Shown piece after piece: positions 1 through 7,947 of a stretch of 64,000 bases of DNA (its first letter is position 1; every line of letters begins with the position of its first letter). Origin of the DNA: an uncultured Lachnospiraceae bacterium (GTDB taxonomy: Bacteria > Bacillota > Clostridia > Lachnospirales > Lachnospiraceae); the NCBI GenBank assembly GCA_946537305.1, contig CAMNFR010000006.1, positions 1 through 64,000 of the forward strand. Reading direction: 5' to 3'. Made by a program: the position numbers and the translations under genes. Under the pieces are notes generated by a model that saw nothing but the letters and a program-made list of their open reading frames with translations, was not told where the DNA came from and searched no databases.

Positions 1-1211
1 AGGACGGAACCATCAAGGTGAAGGGCGAGTACGTGAAATTCGCCAACAGCGAGGGTGCGGATGCCGACGGAACCACGGTTCGAATCTTCCTGAACGGAGA
101 GGAGAAGAAGTGGATGGGAGGCGAGATCCAGGGTAAGTTCGGGGACGACCGAACCAAGAGCTTTGACGAGACCTATGAGGTAAAGGCCGGGGATATCCTG
201 ATCTTCGCGGTGAATCCAGAGGGCAATGACAGCTATGACGGCGGCAAGCTCTCAGTGACCATCACGGAGGCGGAGACCGGCGGCGAGACGGAACCGGTGA
301 TCGAAGAGGTGGAGCCGGATCCCAACCGAACCAACAACACCACCCTCGCCGGAAGCTTTACGGACAAGCAGGGCAACGACGGCTGGTACTACGGCAGCTG
401 CGACTGGGACAGCACGAAATTCGCCATGATCCCGTATGACACGGAGAAGGGCGGATACTTCTACAAGACCAAGCCGGAGCTGAAGAAGGACTTCGTGGAG
501 CCCGGAAACGGCAGGAACGCCGCCTACAAGTGGGTGGTCGCCAAGGACGGAACCATCAAGGTGAAGGGCGAGTACGTGAAATTCGCCAACAGCGAGGGCT
601 CGGATGCCGACGGAACCTGCGTGAGAATCTTCCTGAACGGAGTTGAAAAAAAGTGGATGGGCGGCGAAATCCAGGGCAAATTCAGCAATGAGCGAAGCGT
701 CAGCTTTGATGAGACCTACGAGGTGAAAGCCGGAGATATCCTGATCTTCGCGGTGAACCCGGAGGGCAACGACAGCTATGACGGCGGTAGACTTTCGGTG
801 ACAATCACCGGAGATGAGGTCTCCTCTGTTGGAATGACGGCGAAAAAATCCAAGGCAACGAAGAAGTCCGCAAAGAAAGACGATAAGGGTACGGCGCCTG
901 GTGCCGCCAACGGAGCTGCTGGTATTGCCGGAGTGCTTCCCGAGATAAAAAAGGAGGATAATCCCCAGGAGAGTACGGCGGCAGAGCATAGTACGGAGAT
1001 GACAGAGTCTGCGGCGGACGAGACGAAAAAAGAAGAAGCTACATCGACAGCAGCTGAGGAAACTACACCGGAAGCGGCGGAGGAAACCGAAGAGAGCACG
1101 GAGACCGCCGGAGCGAGGGAGACCAGGAAACCGGAGGAGTCTGCGGAAGCAGATTCCTCCGGAGAAAGAAAAGTCGCGGCGGAAGAGAACGGGAGAAAAG
1201 AAATTCCGTAA
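1..1211 (+). CDS. Repeat-containing extracellular/surface protein (3' part only)
   Basis: The reading frame is already open at the left edge (codons begin at base 3), so the N-terminus, signal peptide and true length are missing. It holds one partial and one complete copy of a module of 181 residues; the DNA period is exactly 543 bases (base 18 matches base 561). Each module has a WYYG motif, a KGEYVKFANSEG strand and a GDILIFAVNPEGNDSYDGG strand. This looks like a beta-sandwich, carbohydrate-binding-type module of secreted proteins, which I infer and cannot assign to a family. After about residue 270 comes a low-complexity lysine-rich then Glu/Thr/Ala-rich tail with no LPXTG motif or membrane anchor. 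The near-identity of the two copies suggests recent duplication or gene conversion. A strong hairpin follows the stop. Confidence 0.75.
   Translation, partial: DGTIKVKGEYVKFANSEGADADGTTVRIFLNGEEKKWMGGEIQGKFGDDRTKSFDETYEVKAGDILIFAVNPEGNDSYDGGKLSVTITEAETGGETEPVIEEVEPDPNRTNNTTLAGSFTDKQGNDGWYYGSCDWDSTKFAMIPYDTEKGGYFYKTKPELKKDFVEPGNGRNAAYKWVVAKDGTIKVKGEYVKFANSEGSDADGTCVRIFLNGVEKKWMGGEIQGKFSNERSVSFDETYEVKAGDILIFAVNPEGNDSYDGGRLSVTITGDEVSSVGMTAKKSKATKKSAKKDDKGTAPGAANGAAGIAGVLPEIKKEDNPQESTAAEHSTEMTESAADETKKEEATSTAAEETTPEAAEETEESTETAGARETRKPEESAEADSSGERKVAAEENGRKEIP
18..1103 (+). repeat. 543-bp in-frame tandem repeat of the surface module
   Basis: The stretch starting GTGAAGGGCGAGTACGTG at base 18 recurs at base 561 with few changes. 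The second copy diverges into the acidic tail after about base 810, so the annotated end is only the theoretical end of two units. Confidence 0.6.
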
Positions 1212-1242
1212 TCGTTTATAAATCCTCAAAAACGCAGACGCA

Positions 1243-1294
1243 AACCCGGGGAGCCGGATCGACCAATTCTTTGGTGAATCCGGCTCCCCGGGTT
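1243..1294. terminator. Bidirectional hairpin between convergent genes
   Basis: A 17-bp perfect inverted repeat (AACCCGGGGAGCCGGAT at 1243-1259 and its complement at 1278-1294) is followed by TTTT on the plus strand. It sits between the rightward surface-protein gene and the leftward membrane-protein gene, so it can serve both. Confidence 0.85.
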
Positions 1295-1317
1295 TTATCT
1301 TGAATCTTGAACTCGAA

Positions 1318-2055
1318 TCAGGAATGTTCCGTCAGATAACGGATATAGGTGATGGCTTCCGGAAGCCTGGGCGTGTTGGCAATGATACCGAGATACAGCG
1401 CTCCGTCCATTCCGCTGGAGCGGAAGAGCGGAAGCTCTGAGAGATCCAGACCGTTTTCCGCCTGTTCCGTGACGGTCTCGCGTTCTTCGGCTTCCCCCAA
1501 CGTGACCTCCAGTTCATTGTCGGAGAGGATCACGGCGTTTTGTATGAGCAGCGGTGCAATCTGCTCATACAGAGCAGATTCGGAATCCCGAAGAGAGGAG
1601 AGTTCCAATAGGACACCGGACTGAGACAGGATATCATATGCCTCGCGGTTCATCAGAACGATGTCCAACTGTTCGGCATCGATGGAACCGAGAAGCTTCA
1701 TCTGGGAAGCGTAGGCAAGAGAATGGTTCTCCGCGGAGGCGTCGTTGGACAGGTACAGATCCAGATATTCATAGACCTCCTGTTTTTTAGGATCATATCC
1801 CCGGGATGTCAGATAGTCTGTGGTGAGGGAATCGTTCAGCACAGATCCCCAGGTCGTATTGAGGGCAGCCAGGTAAAGAACCGGAGTTTTCTGTGTGAGA
1901 TGCCGGTGAATACCGCTGCCGAGAAGGATCAGAAGCAGAATCCCGGGAATGAGGATGGCTTTATAATAGGAAAGAATGTATTCGATTTTTTTATATGGCC
2001 GCATCCGGCGGAATGATTCTCGCCGTTCTGTCCGCTCGTTCGATGACAGCCTCAT
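1318..2055 (-). CDS. Membrane-anchored extracytoplasmic protein in the YesL operon
   Basis: The 245-residue product has a basic cytoplasmic N-terminus, one membrane segment at about residues 34-50 (LIPGILLLILLGSG), and an exported remainder. Phrases such as YLAALNTTWGSVLND, QLDIVLMNREAYDIL and PEAITYIRYLTE recall the C-terminal lobe of extracellular solute-binding proteins, so it may be a membrane-tethered reduced relative of that fold; this is inference. The start overlaps the yesL stop (ATGA), so it is translationally coupled as the last gene of lacI-yesL-this gene. A role together with the adjacent sugar transporter is likely but its function is not known. Confidence 0.7.
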   Translation of the reverse strand: MRLSSNERTERRESFRRMRPYKKIEYILSYYKAILIPGILLLILLGSGIHRHLTQKTPVLYLAALNTTWGSVLNDSLTTDYLTSRGYDPKKQEVYEYLDLYLSNDASAENHSLAYASQMKLLGSIDAEQLDIVLMNREAYDILSQSGVLLELSSLRDSESALYEQIAPLLIQNAVILSDNELEVTLGEAEERETVTEQAENGLDLSELPLFRSSGMDGALYLGIIANTPRLPEAITYIRYLTEHS

Positions 2056-2750
2056 GACTTCGGCTCCTCCGCAGCCGGATCTGTGCTCCCGTCTGTCTCT
2101 GTATCCTCATCTTCATCTTCGCCGTCCGGATTGTATGAGACGGAGATGAGAATATTGTTCAGAAGGAAGGAGCTGGCCAAAGCACAGGCACCCTCGCCGA
2201 AGACAATCAGCGGAGTGAAGATGCGGACCACGGCAAAGAACATCGCGAAATGAATGGCAAAAACCAGGATGGTCGCGAACAGGTAATGTGTTCCGATCAG
2301 GAAGGAGTTTACCAGCATCGCCCGATTGGTGTTGCGCACGCTGGCGATCAGAGGGAACACATAGATCAGCACGATCGTATAGACTACGATGGCCGCGATG
2401 AGTACAGCGAGCATCAGTGTCCACATCACGGCGGCTGCTCCGGCGGAGTGAGCGCGAAGGTGGATCAGAATATATCCGTCCGCACCGAGAAACAGACCGA
2501 CGGCCAGCAGGATCAGCCAGATCACGGTGGCCTGCTTAAAGTTCTCCCGGAAGGAGCGGAAGAACATCCTGCCGACATAGCACTCCTCGTCGCGGATGAT
2601 CTTCAGACTGATATCATAGAGCGCAGCGGTGGCCGCTCCCGCTGTGACGATGGGGATCGAGCAGAAAAACCATAACACATTCAGGACACATGCGTAACAG
2701 AGCTTCATCATGACCTGACTGAAGGGACTGTCATAAGAAAAAAATTTCAT
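2052..2750 (-). CDS. YesL-family (DUF624) membrane protein
   Basis: The 232-residue protein has the YesL/DUF624 look: an N-terminal FFSYDSPFSQ followed by a membrane segment with CSIPIVTAGAATAAL, then about four more hydrophobic segments and an acidic tail (DGEDEDEDTETDG). YesL-type proteins are found beside LplABC-type sugar transporters in Bacillota, and their biochemical role is unresolved. The start codon overlaps the stop of the LacI regulator upstream and its own stop overlaps the next start, so the three genes form a tight leftward operon. The divergent sugar ABC transporter fits this family's usual context. Confidence 0.85.
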   Translation of the reverse strand: MKFFSYDSPFSQVMMKLCYACVLNVLWFFCSIPIVTAGAATAALYDISLKIIRDEECYVGRMFFRSFRENFKQATVIWLILLAVGLFLGADGYILIHLRAHSAGAAAVMWTLMLAVLIAAIVVYTIVLIYVFPLIASVRNTNRAMLVNSFLIGTHYLFATILVFAIHFAMFFAVVRIFTPLIVFGEGACALASSFLLNNILISVSYNPDGEDEDEDTETDGSTDPAAEEPKS

Positions 2751-3814
2751 GGGTGTTTTCTTTCCTTACATATATTTGTGGATGCCCGGCAGACCAGATT
2801 GGTTTCTGTGTGGATCACACGAAAATCCAGGGAGGGCTCCTTCATCCTGGATATCAGGAGGTGAACCGCAGAGAACGCCATGATCTGTGTGTGAATATGA
2901 ACCGTGGTCAGGGCAGGAACTACGATACGGGATTCCGGTGCGTCATCAAAGCCGCAAATCATCACATCATCCGGTACTTTTTTTCCGAGGGTGGACAGAA
3001 TCAGCACCGCATGAGCTGCGATAAAATCATTGGCGCAGAGGAAGATATCAGGAAGCTCAGAGAGACGGGACAGCATCATATTAGTCTCAATCTCGGAATT
3101 GGTGTTCAGGATGAACTGCTCCTCCACCGGGATGCCTGCCATCAGCGCGGTAAGCCGAAGCGCGGAATATCTTTCGTAGAAGGACTGGCAGTGATTGTAG
3201 CTGCCGATCCATCCGAACCGGCGGTATCCCTGATGGATCAGATCTGTGAGAAGCCGGGTCAGCTCACCGGTGTTGTCCATGAGAAGCTGATCAGCCGGCA
3301 GCGTGAAGCCATCGATCCTTGGAGGCGTGTCCACAAACAAAAGCGGAAACCCCAGTTCACAGAGCATCTGATCATAATCACGGTCAAACATCTCGATGCA
3401 TAAAATGCCGGCACATCTCTCCGGGATAAAGGTGATCGGCAGGGTGTGATCTCTCAGGTTTTCCGGGGTGACCCTGTGAGCGTTGAGCGTATATCCCAAC
3501 TGCATGATCTCCCGCTGGAACCTGTCCAGCATCAGGGAGCCAAAATGGGACTGTGACGGGAAAAAGGTGGTGAACAGCGAGATCTCGCCGTGATTCATGG
3601 GGGTGTTCGGCGGTTCCACCTGCACTGTCGGAACCGCCCGAGTAAGGGTGCTGATATAGGAGAACTGCTTGTATCCCATCTCAACGGCTTTCTGCAGAAT
3701 TCTCTCCCGCGTTGCATCCGCCAGGCCATCGGAATTGTTGATGGCTTTGGAAACGGTATTGCGGGATATCCCGAGTGCATCTGCAATATCCTGTATGGTA
3801 ACTTTTTTTTTCAT
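2747..3814 (-). CDS. LacI-family transcriptional regulator
   Basis: The 355-residue regulator starts at ATG 3814, preceded by GAGAAGGATT; an upstream in-frame start at 3922 lies inside the promoter and is rejected. Residues 1-50 are the LacI helix-turn-helix (TIQDIADALGISRNTVSKAI). The rest is a periplasmic-binding-like effector domain (RRFGWIGSYNHCQSFYERY, DIFLCANDFIAA, MICGFDD). It is divergent from a fructan-type ABC transporter and GH32 gene, so it most likely controls both directions through the shared region 3815-4136, releasing DNA when a sugar binds. The effector is not readable from sequence. It overlaps yesL by four bases. Confidence 0.9.
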   Translation of the reverse strand: MKKKVTIQDIADALGISRNTVSKAINNSDGLADATRERILQKAVEMGYKQFSYISTLTRAVPTVQVEPPNTPMNHGEISLFTTFFPSQSHFGSLMLDRFQREIMQLGYTLNAHRVTPENLRDHTLPITFIPERCAGILCIEMFDRDYDQMLCELGFPLLFVDTPPRIDGFTLPADQLLMDNTGELTRLLTDLIHQGYRRFGWIGSYNHCQSFYERYSALRLTALMAGIPVEEQFILNTNSEIETNMMLSRLSELPDIFLCANDFIAAHAVLILSTLGKKVPDDVMICGFDDAPESRIVVPALTTVHIHTQIMAFSAVHLLISRMKEPSLDFRVIHTETNLVCRASTNICKERKHP

Positions 3815-3900
3815 TATAATAATCCTTCTCGTCTGAAAAACAGCAATTTGGCTTTCTGCAGCTGCGAAAACAGAGGCTGTAAAGGGGCTGTATCGTAACA

Positions 3901-3929
3901 ATACTACTATGAAATGTTGCAACTGTCAA
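3901..3929 (-). promoter_or_regulatory. Promoter of the lacI-yesL operon
   Basis: On the minus strand TTGACA (3929-3924), a 17-base spacer and TAGTAT (3906-3901) form a good sigma-A promoter. The -35 lies inside the inverted repeat ATGTTG-N7-CAACAT (3914-3932), a plausible operator for the LacI regulator and therefore autoregulation. Confidence 0.75.
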
Positions 3930-3991
3930 CATAGTGAAATGTATGATGATGATGGCAGGAAAGCATATGATTGGCTCGATTGGCAAAAGGA

Positions 3992-4041
3992 TGCAATTGC
4001 ACAAACATGTTGTTGACATATGCGCTATTAGATGGTAGTAT
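3992..4041 (+). promoter_or_regulatory. Promoter and palindromes before the sugar ABC operon
   Basis: TTGACA (4013-4018), a 17-base spacer and TAGTAT (4036-4041) make a strong promoter for the rightward operon. Just upstream are the palindromes TGCAATTGCA (3992-4001) and AACATGTT (4004-4011), the latter sharing the ATGTTG core seen at the leftward promoter. The rest of the 322-base divergent gap shows nothing else clear. Confidence 0.75.
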
Positions 4042-4136
4042 TATTCCACAAGTCAATTCCCGGGAGTTGTGCGTATGCACTATTTTCGGGGCGGTGTTCG
4101 TACGAATCAAAAAAGCAAAAGGAGGAGGTACAATCT

Positions 4137-5081
4137 ATGAAAAAAGACCCGGGAGCTGCCGTATCCGCTAAGGGCGGGGGCTCCAAACTGCACAATACGG
4201 CGGTATATATCCGACAGCATTGGCAGTTGTACGTGTTGTTCATGATGCCGGCATTCCTGCTGACGATCATTTTCCGCTACATTCCCATGGGCGGTATTCT
4301 GATCGCCTTCCAGGAGTACAATCCGATCCGGGGCATTCTCGGAAGTGAATTCGTCGGCTTCGAGCATTTCCAGAGGTTCCTGTCGTCTCCGGACTTCATG
4401 CGCTACCTGGCAAATACCCTGAAGCTGAGTGTGTTCGGGCTGCTCTGGGGTTTCCCGGCACCGATCCTGCTGGCTTTCCTGCTGAACCGGATTCTCAGCA
4501 AATCCACCAAGCAGAAGATCCAGCTGGTGCTGTACATGCCGAACTTTATCTCGGTCATCGTACTCTGCGGTATCGTCCGCATCCTGCTTTCCCCCACCGG
4601 CATGATCAACTCCCTGCTGGGGACGCAGACCAACTTCATGACCATGCCCGAGGCATTCCGTACGATCTACATCGCGTCCGGTATCTGGCAGGGAGCCGGC
4701 TGGGCGTCCATCATCTACACGGCGGCACTGTCCAATGCCAGCACCGAGCTGAAAGAGGCGGCCATGATCGATGGCGCCAGCATCATTCAGCAGATCAAGG
4801 CGGTGGAATGGCCGGCCATCAAGGATACGGTCCTGATCCAGTTCATCATGTCTGTCGGTAACATCATGTCCGTAGGATTTGAAAAGGCCTATGCTCTTCA
4901 GACGGACCTGAACCTGAACGCTTCGGAAATCATTTCCACCTACGTATATAAAAAGGGTCTGCTGGACGGTGACTACGGCTTCTCTACCGCGGTCGGTCTG
5001 TTCAACACGGTCATCAACGTAGTGCTCCTGATCTCCATGAATGCCCTCGTGAAGAGAATGAACGAAGGCAAAGGTATTTAA
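4137..5081 (+). CDS. Carbohydrate ABC transporter permease, LplB type
   Basis: The start is ATG 4137, behind AAAGGAGGAGG; the longer frame from 4032 would begin inside the -10 box. The 314-residue protein has the six membrane segments of the LplB/UgpA class of sugar permeases and the EAA loop (ELKEAAMIDGASIIQQ) that docks on the ATPase. It pairs with the YtcP/LplC-type permease that begins 17 bases downstream. With the binding lipoprotein and GH32 gene behind it, the substrate is probably a fructo-oligosaccharide or sucrose-like sugar, which is inference from context. Confidence 0.93.
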   Translation: MKKDPGAAVSAKGGGSKLHNTAVYIRQHWQLYVLFMMPAFLLTIIFRYIPMGGILIAFQEYNPIRGILGSEFVGFEHFQRFLSSPDFMRYLANTLKLSVFGLLWGFPAPILLAFLLNRILSKSTKQKIQLVLYMPNFISVIVLCGIVRILLSPTGMINSLLGTQTNFMTMPEAFRTIYIASGIWQGAGWASIIYTAALSNASTELKEAAMIDGASIIQQIKAVEWPAIKDTVLIQFIMSVGNIMSVGFEKAYALQTDLNLNASEIISTYVYKKGLLDGDYGFSTAVGLFNTVINVVLLISMNALVKRMNEGKGI

Positions 5082-5098
5082 GGGAGGGGCGTGCAGTT

Positions 5099-6007
5099 AT
5101 GAACAAGAAACAGAGAAAAAGCGAGTTTAATAAGTACACCACGAAGGACAAGGCTATCCTGTATGCCGGCTATGTGATCCTCGGCCTTTTTATCGCCGCG
5201 ATCGTTGTCCCGGTGATCTATATCATTCTGGCATCCTTCATTGATCCCGTCACGCTGCAGAACAGCGGTCTGACCTTTGACTTCTCCAAGTGGACGATCA
5301 CCGCCTACGAGCGCGTTATGGGCAACGACCAGATCTGGACCGGTTTCCGGAACGCACTGATCTATTCCGTCCTGTTCACCCTGATCTCGGTGATCGTGAC
5401 GCTGCTGGCGGCGTACCCGATGTCCCGGGCGGACTTCAAGGGCCGAGGCTTCTTCAACGCGATCTTCGTGATCACCATGTTCTTCGGCGGCGGTCTGATC
5501 CCTACCTACCTGCTGATCAGCCGCATGCACATGCTGGATACCATCTGGGCGATTCTGCTGCCCGGTGCGTTCAGTGTCTGGAACATGATTATCGCCCGTA
5601 CCTACTATATGGGAATTCCCCGGGATCTTCAGGAAGCGGCTGAGGTGGACGGTGCCACCGAGATGGTCTACTTCTTCCAGATTCTGCTGCCGGTGTGTAC
5701 ACCGATCATCGCCACCATCGCGATGTGGCAGTTCGTAGGTATGTGGAACAGCTACTTTGATGCCATGATCTACCTGAACAGCGCATCCAAGCAGCCCCTG
5801 CAGCTGGTGCTGAGATCCATCCTGATTCAGAACCAGCCGGAACCCGGCATGGTGTCGGATATGCAGAGTACAGCGGAGCGTGCTCAGTTGGCGGAACTGC
5901 TGAAGTATGCCACCATCATCATCTCCAGTCTGCCGCTGATGATCATGTATCCCTTCTTCCAGAAGTACTTCGACAGCGGTATCATGGCCGGCGCAGTCAA
6001 GGGCTGA
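5099..6007 (+). CDS. Carbohydrate ABC transporter permease, LplC/YtcP type
   Basis: This second permease subunit has 302 residues, an AGGGAGGGG ribosome site and ATG 5099. It has a cytoplasmic N-terminus, six membrane segments and an EAA motif (DLQEAAEVDGATEMVYFFQ). The C-terminus MIMYPFFQKYFDSGIMAGAVKG is typical of the MalG-like YtcP/LplC group. It forms a heterodimeric channel with the permease encoded just upstream; the shared ATPase is the last gene of the locus at 9635. Confidence 0.93.
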   Translation: MNKKQRKSEFNKYTTKDKAILYAGYVILGLFIAAIVVPVIYIILASFIDPVTLQNSGLTFDFSKWTITAYERVMGNDQIWTGFRNALIYSVLFTLISVIVTLLAAYPMSRADFKGRGFFNAIFVITMFFGGGLIPTYLLISRMHMLDTIWAILLPGAFSVWNMIIARTYYMGIPRDLQEAAEVDGATEMVYFFQILLPVCTPIIATIAMWQFVGMWNSYFDAMIYLNSASKQPLQLVLRSILIQNQPEPGMVSDMQSTAERAQLAELLKYATIIISSLPLMIMYPFFQKYFDSGIMAGAVKG

Positions 6008-6088
6008 TGTTCGGTTGGATTTTGTAACACGAAAATATTTTTTGCAGGCAATATCTGCACTGCATCTATTTATGAAAGGAGTAACACA

Positions 6089-7798
6089 ATGAGTCGAATT
6101 CGCAAAGTAATGGCTCTGGCTCTGGCAATCTGCATGGCCTTCTCCATGGCAGCCTGCGGTGGCGGCGGCGGTTCCGCTGCTCCGGCAGAGAGCAAAGCGG
6201 AAGGCGGCGAGCAGGCCGCAGCTGAGGCTGAGTCCTATGAGTTCCCCCTGGCTGAGACGGCTGAACTCAGCGGTCTGACCAACTTCCCGCCCGGAACCGA
6301 ATCCGAGCCCAATAACCGCACCATCTTCAAGCGTCTCGAGGAGAAGACCAATGTTCATATCAACTGGAAGACCATTCAGGGCGACCAGTGGGGTGACAAG
6401 ATCTCCCTGGAGATGGCGAATGCAGCCACTCTTCCGGATTTTGTATTCAACGCCGGCTTCAACGACACCGATCTGTTGAAATATGCGAAACAGGGCGTTA
6501 TCCTCAATCTGGAGGAGTACATCGATAACTATATGCCGAACCTCTCCAAGGTTTTCGAGCAGGCTCCCGAGTACCGCACCATGTGCACTGACCAGGATGG
6601 TCACATCTGGGCTCTGCCGTGGATCGAGCAGCTTGGCTATGAGAAGACCGCCATCCAGACCGTCGGTGACATGAGCTTCATCAACAAGGATTGGCTTGAC
6701 TTCCTGCAGCTGGAGATGCCCACCACCGTTGACGAGTTCGAGCAGGTTCTGATTGCGTTCCGTGACAATGCGGATGCCCTCAAGAAAGAGTTCAACATCG
6801 ACGGCGAAATCATTCCCATGTCCTGCATCATGAATGACGGCGACCAGGATCCGGCGATCCTGATCAACGGTTTCGGCGAGGGCTACGGCGATCCTGACCG
6901 CGGCCGCCACATCGCTGTGACCGATGACAAGAAAGTTATCTGCACCGCTACCACCGAGGGCTTCAAGAAGGGTATTGCCTGGCTGCACAAGCTGTATGAA
7001 GAGGGCCTGATCGACACCGAAGCTTTCACGCAGGAATGGTCCACCTATGTTGCCAAGGGTAAGTCCGGCCGCTACGGCGTCTGCTTCTCCTGGGATGTGG
7101 CAAACATCGCCTCCATCAGCATGGACGATCTGATTGCCGGCAATGGCTGGGTTCCGCTGCCCGCTCTGCAGGCTGACGTGAAGAATATCACCCCTCAGAA
7201 CGGCTCCTTCACCTCCGGTTTTGACCGCGGCCGCTGCGTTGTTACCGCCGCTGCCAAGAACCCTGCACTGGTGTGTGCATGGCTGGATCAGATGTACGAT
7301 CCGATGCAGTCCCCTCAGAACAACTGGGGAACCTACGACGAAGATGATGATTTCGATATCTTCGAGATGAGCACCAATGACAAGGGTGAGCCTATGCTGA
7401 AGCATGCGCCTCTGGGCGATGCCTCCCCTGTGGAAGTCCGTGAGGCTGAAAGTGTCAACGGCCCTCTGGCTATCCTGGACAGCTACTATAATGTATATGT
7501 CACCTGCCCTGATGATGCTCAGTATCGTCTGAACTGGATCAAGGACATCTACACTCCGGATATGAATGGCAAGTATGTATATCCTAACGTGTTCATGAGC
7601 ACGGATGACACCAAGACCATCTCCAATCTTCAGGCGGATATTACTACCCGTATCAATACCGCCAAGTCCGATTGGGTAATGAACGGTTTCACCGATGCGG
7701 ATTGGGATGCGCTGCAGTCTGACCTGAAGGCCTATCAGCTGGATCAGATGCTGGAGATCATGCAGAAATATCTGGATGAGTACTACGCAGGAGAATAA
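6089..7798 (+). CDS. Sugar-binding lipoprotein of the ABC transporter (LplA-like)
   Basis: The 569-residue product begins with a lipoprotein signal (MSRIRKVMALALAICMAFSM) and lipobox AAC, so it is anchored outside the membrane at Cys23. The mature part is an extracellular solute-binding protein of the large LplA/family 1 class, which deliver oligosaccharides to LplB/LplC permeases. AAGGAG precedes ATG 6089. Codon choice is the most biased in the region, as expected of an abundant binding protein. Two stem-loops follow before the GH32 gene, which may stabilise this message relative to downstream genes. The ligand is inferred from GH32 to be a fructoside. Confidence 0.92.
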   Translation: MSRIRKVMALALAICMAFSMAACGGGGGSAAPAESKAEGGEQAAAEAESYEFPLAETAELSGLTNFPPGTESEPNNRTIFKRLEEKTNVHINWKTIQGDQWGDKISLEMANAATLPDFVFNAGFNDTDLLKYAKQGVILNLEEYIDNYMPNLSKVFEQAPEYRTMCTDQDGHIWALPWIEQLGYEKTAIQTVGDMSFINKDWLDFLQLEMPTTVDEFEQVLIAFRDNADALKKEFNIDGEIIPMSCIMNDGDQDPAILINGFGEGYGDPDRGRHIAVTDDKKVICTATTEGFKKGIAWLHKLYEEGLIDTEAFTQEWSTYVAKGKSGRYGVCFSWDVANIASISMDDLIAGNGWVPLPALQADVKNITPQNGSFTSGFDRGRCVVTAAAKNPALVCAWLDQMYDPMQSPQNNWGTYDEDDDFDIFEMSTNDKGEPMLKHAPLGDASPVEVREAESVNGPLAILDSYYNVYVTCPDDAQYRLNWIKDIYTPDMNGKYVYPNVFMSTDDTKTISNLQADITTRINTAKSDWVMNGFTDADWDALQSDLKAYQLDQMLEIMQKYLDEYYAGE

Positions 7799-7817
7799 TA
7801 AAACGTCAGAAGTCACT

Positions 7818-7900
7818 ATCCTTCGTCCGGCCTTTGACCGGGCGAAGGATAATCCGACAGAATGCCCGGTCTGCCTGAACATGATGGGCAGGCGGACCGG
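7818..7900 (+). other. Two intra-operon stem-loops after the binding-protein gene
   Basis: The first stem pairs ATCCTTCGTCCGG (7818-7830) with CCGGGCGAAGGAT (7838-7850); the second pairs CCGGTCTGCCTG (7866-7877) with CAGGCGGACCGG (7889-7900). Neither has a U-tract, so mRNA processing or stabilisation is likelier than termination. Confidence 0.55.
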
Positions 7901-7947
7901 AAAATGGATGGGCTGGCTCTGACCGCTTACCGCAGGAGGTACAATGA

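Noticed and set aside
4032..4136. An upstream start for the first sugar permease
   Set aside because: Codon 4032 is within the promoter -10 region, and the segment to 4137 lacks membrane-protein character; AAAGGAGGAGG sits directly before 4137.
7818..7900. A true terminator ending the sugar operon before GH32
   Set aside because: The two stems have no U-tract, and GH32 has its own ribosome site but no promoter, so transcription probably continues.
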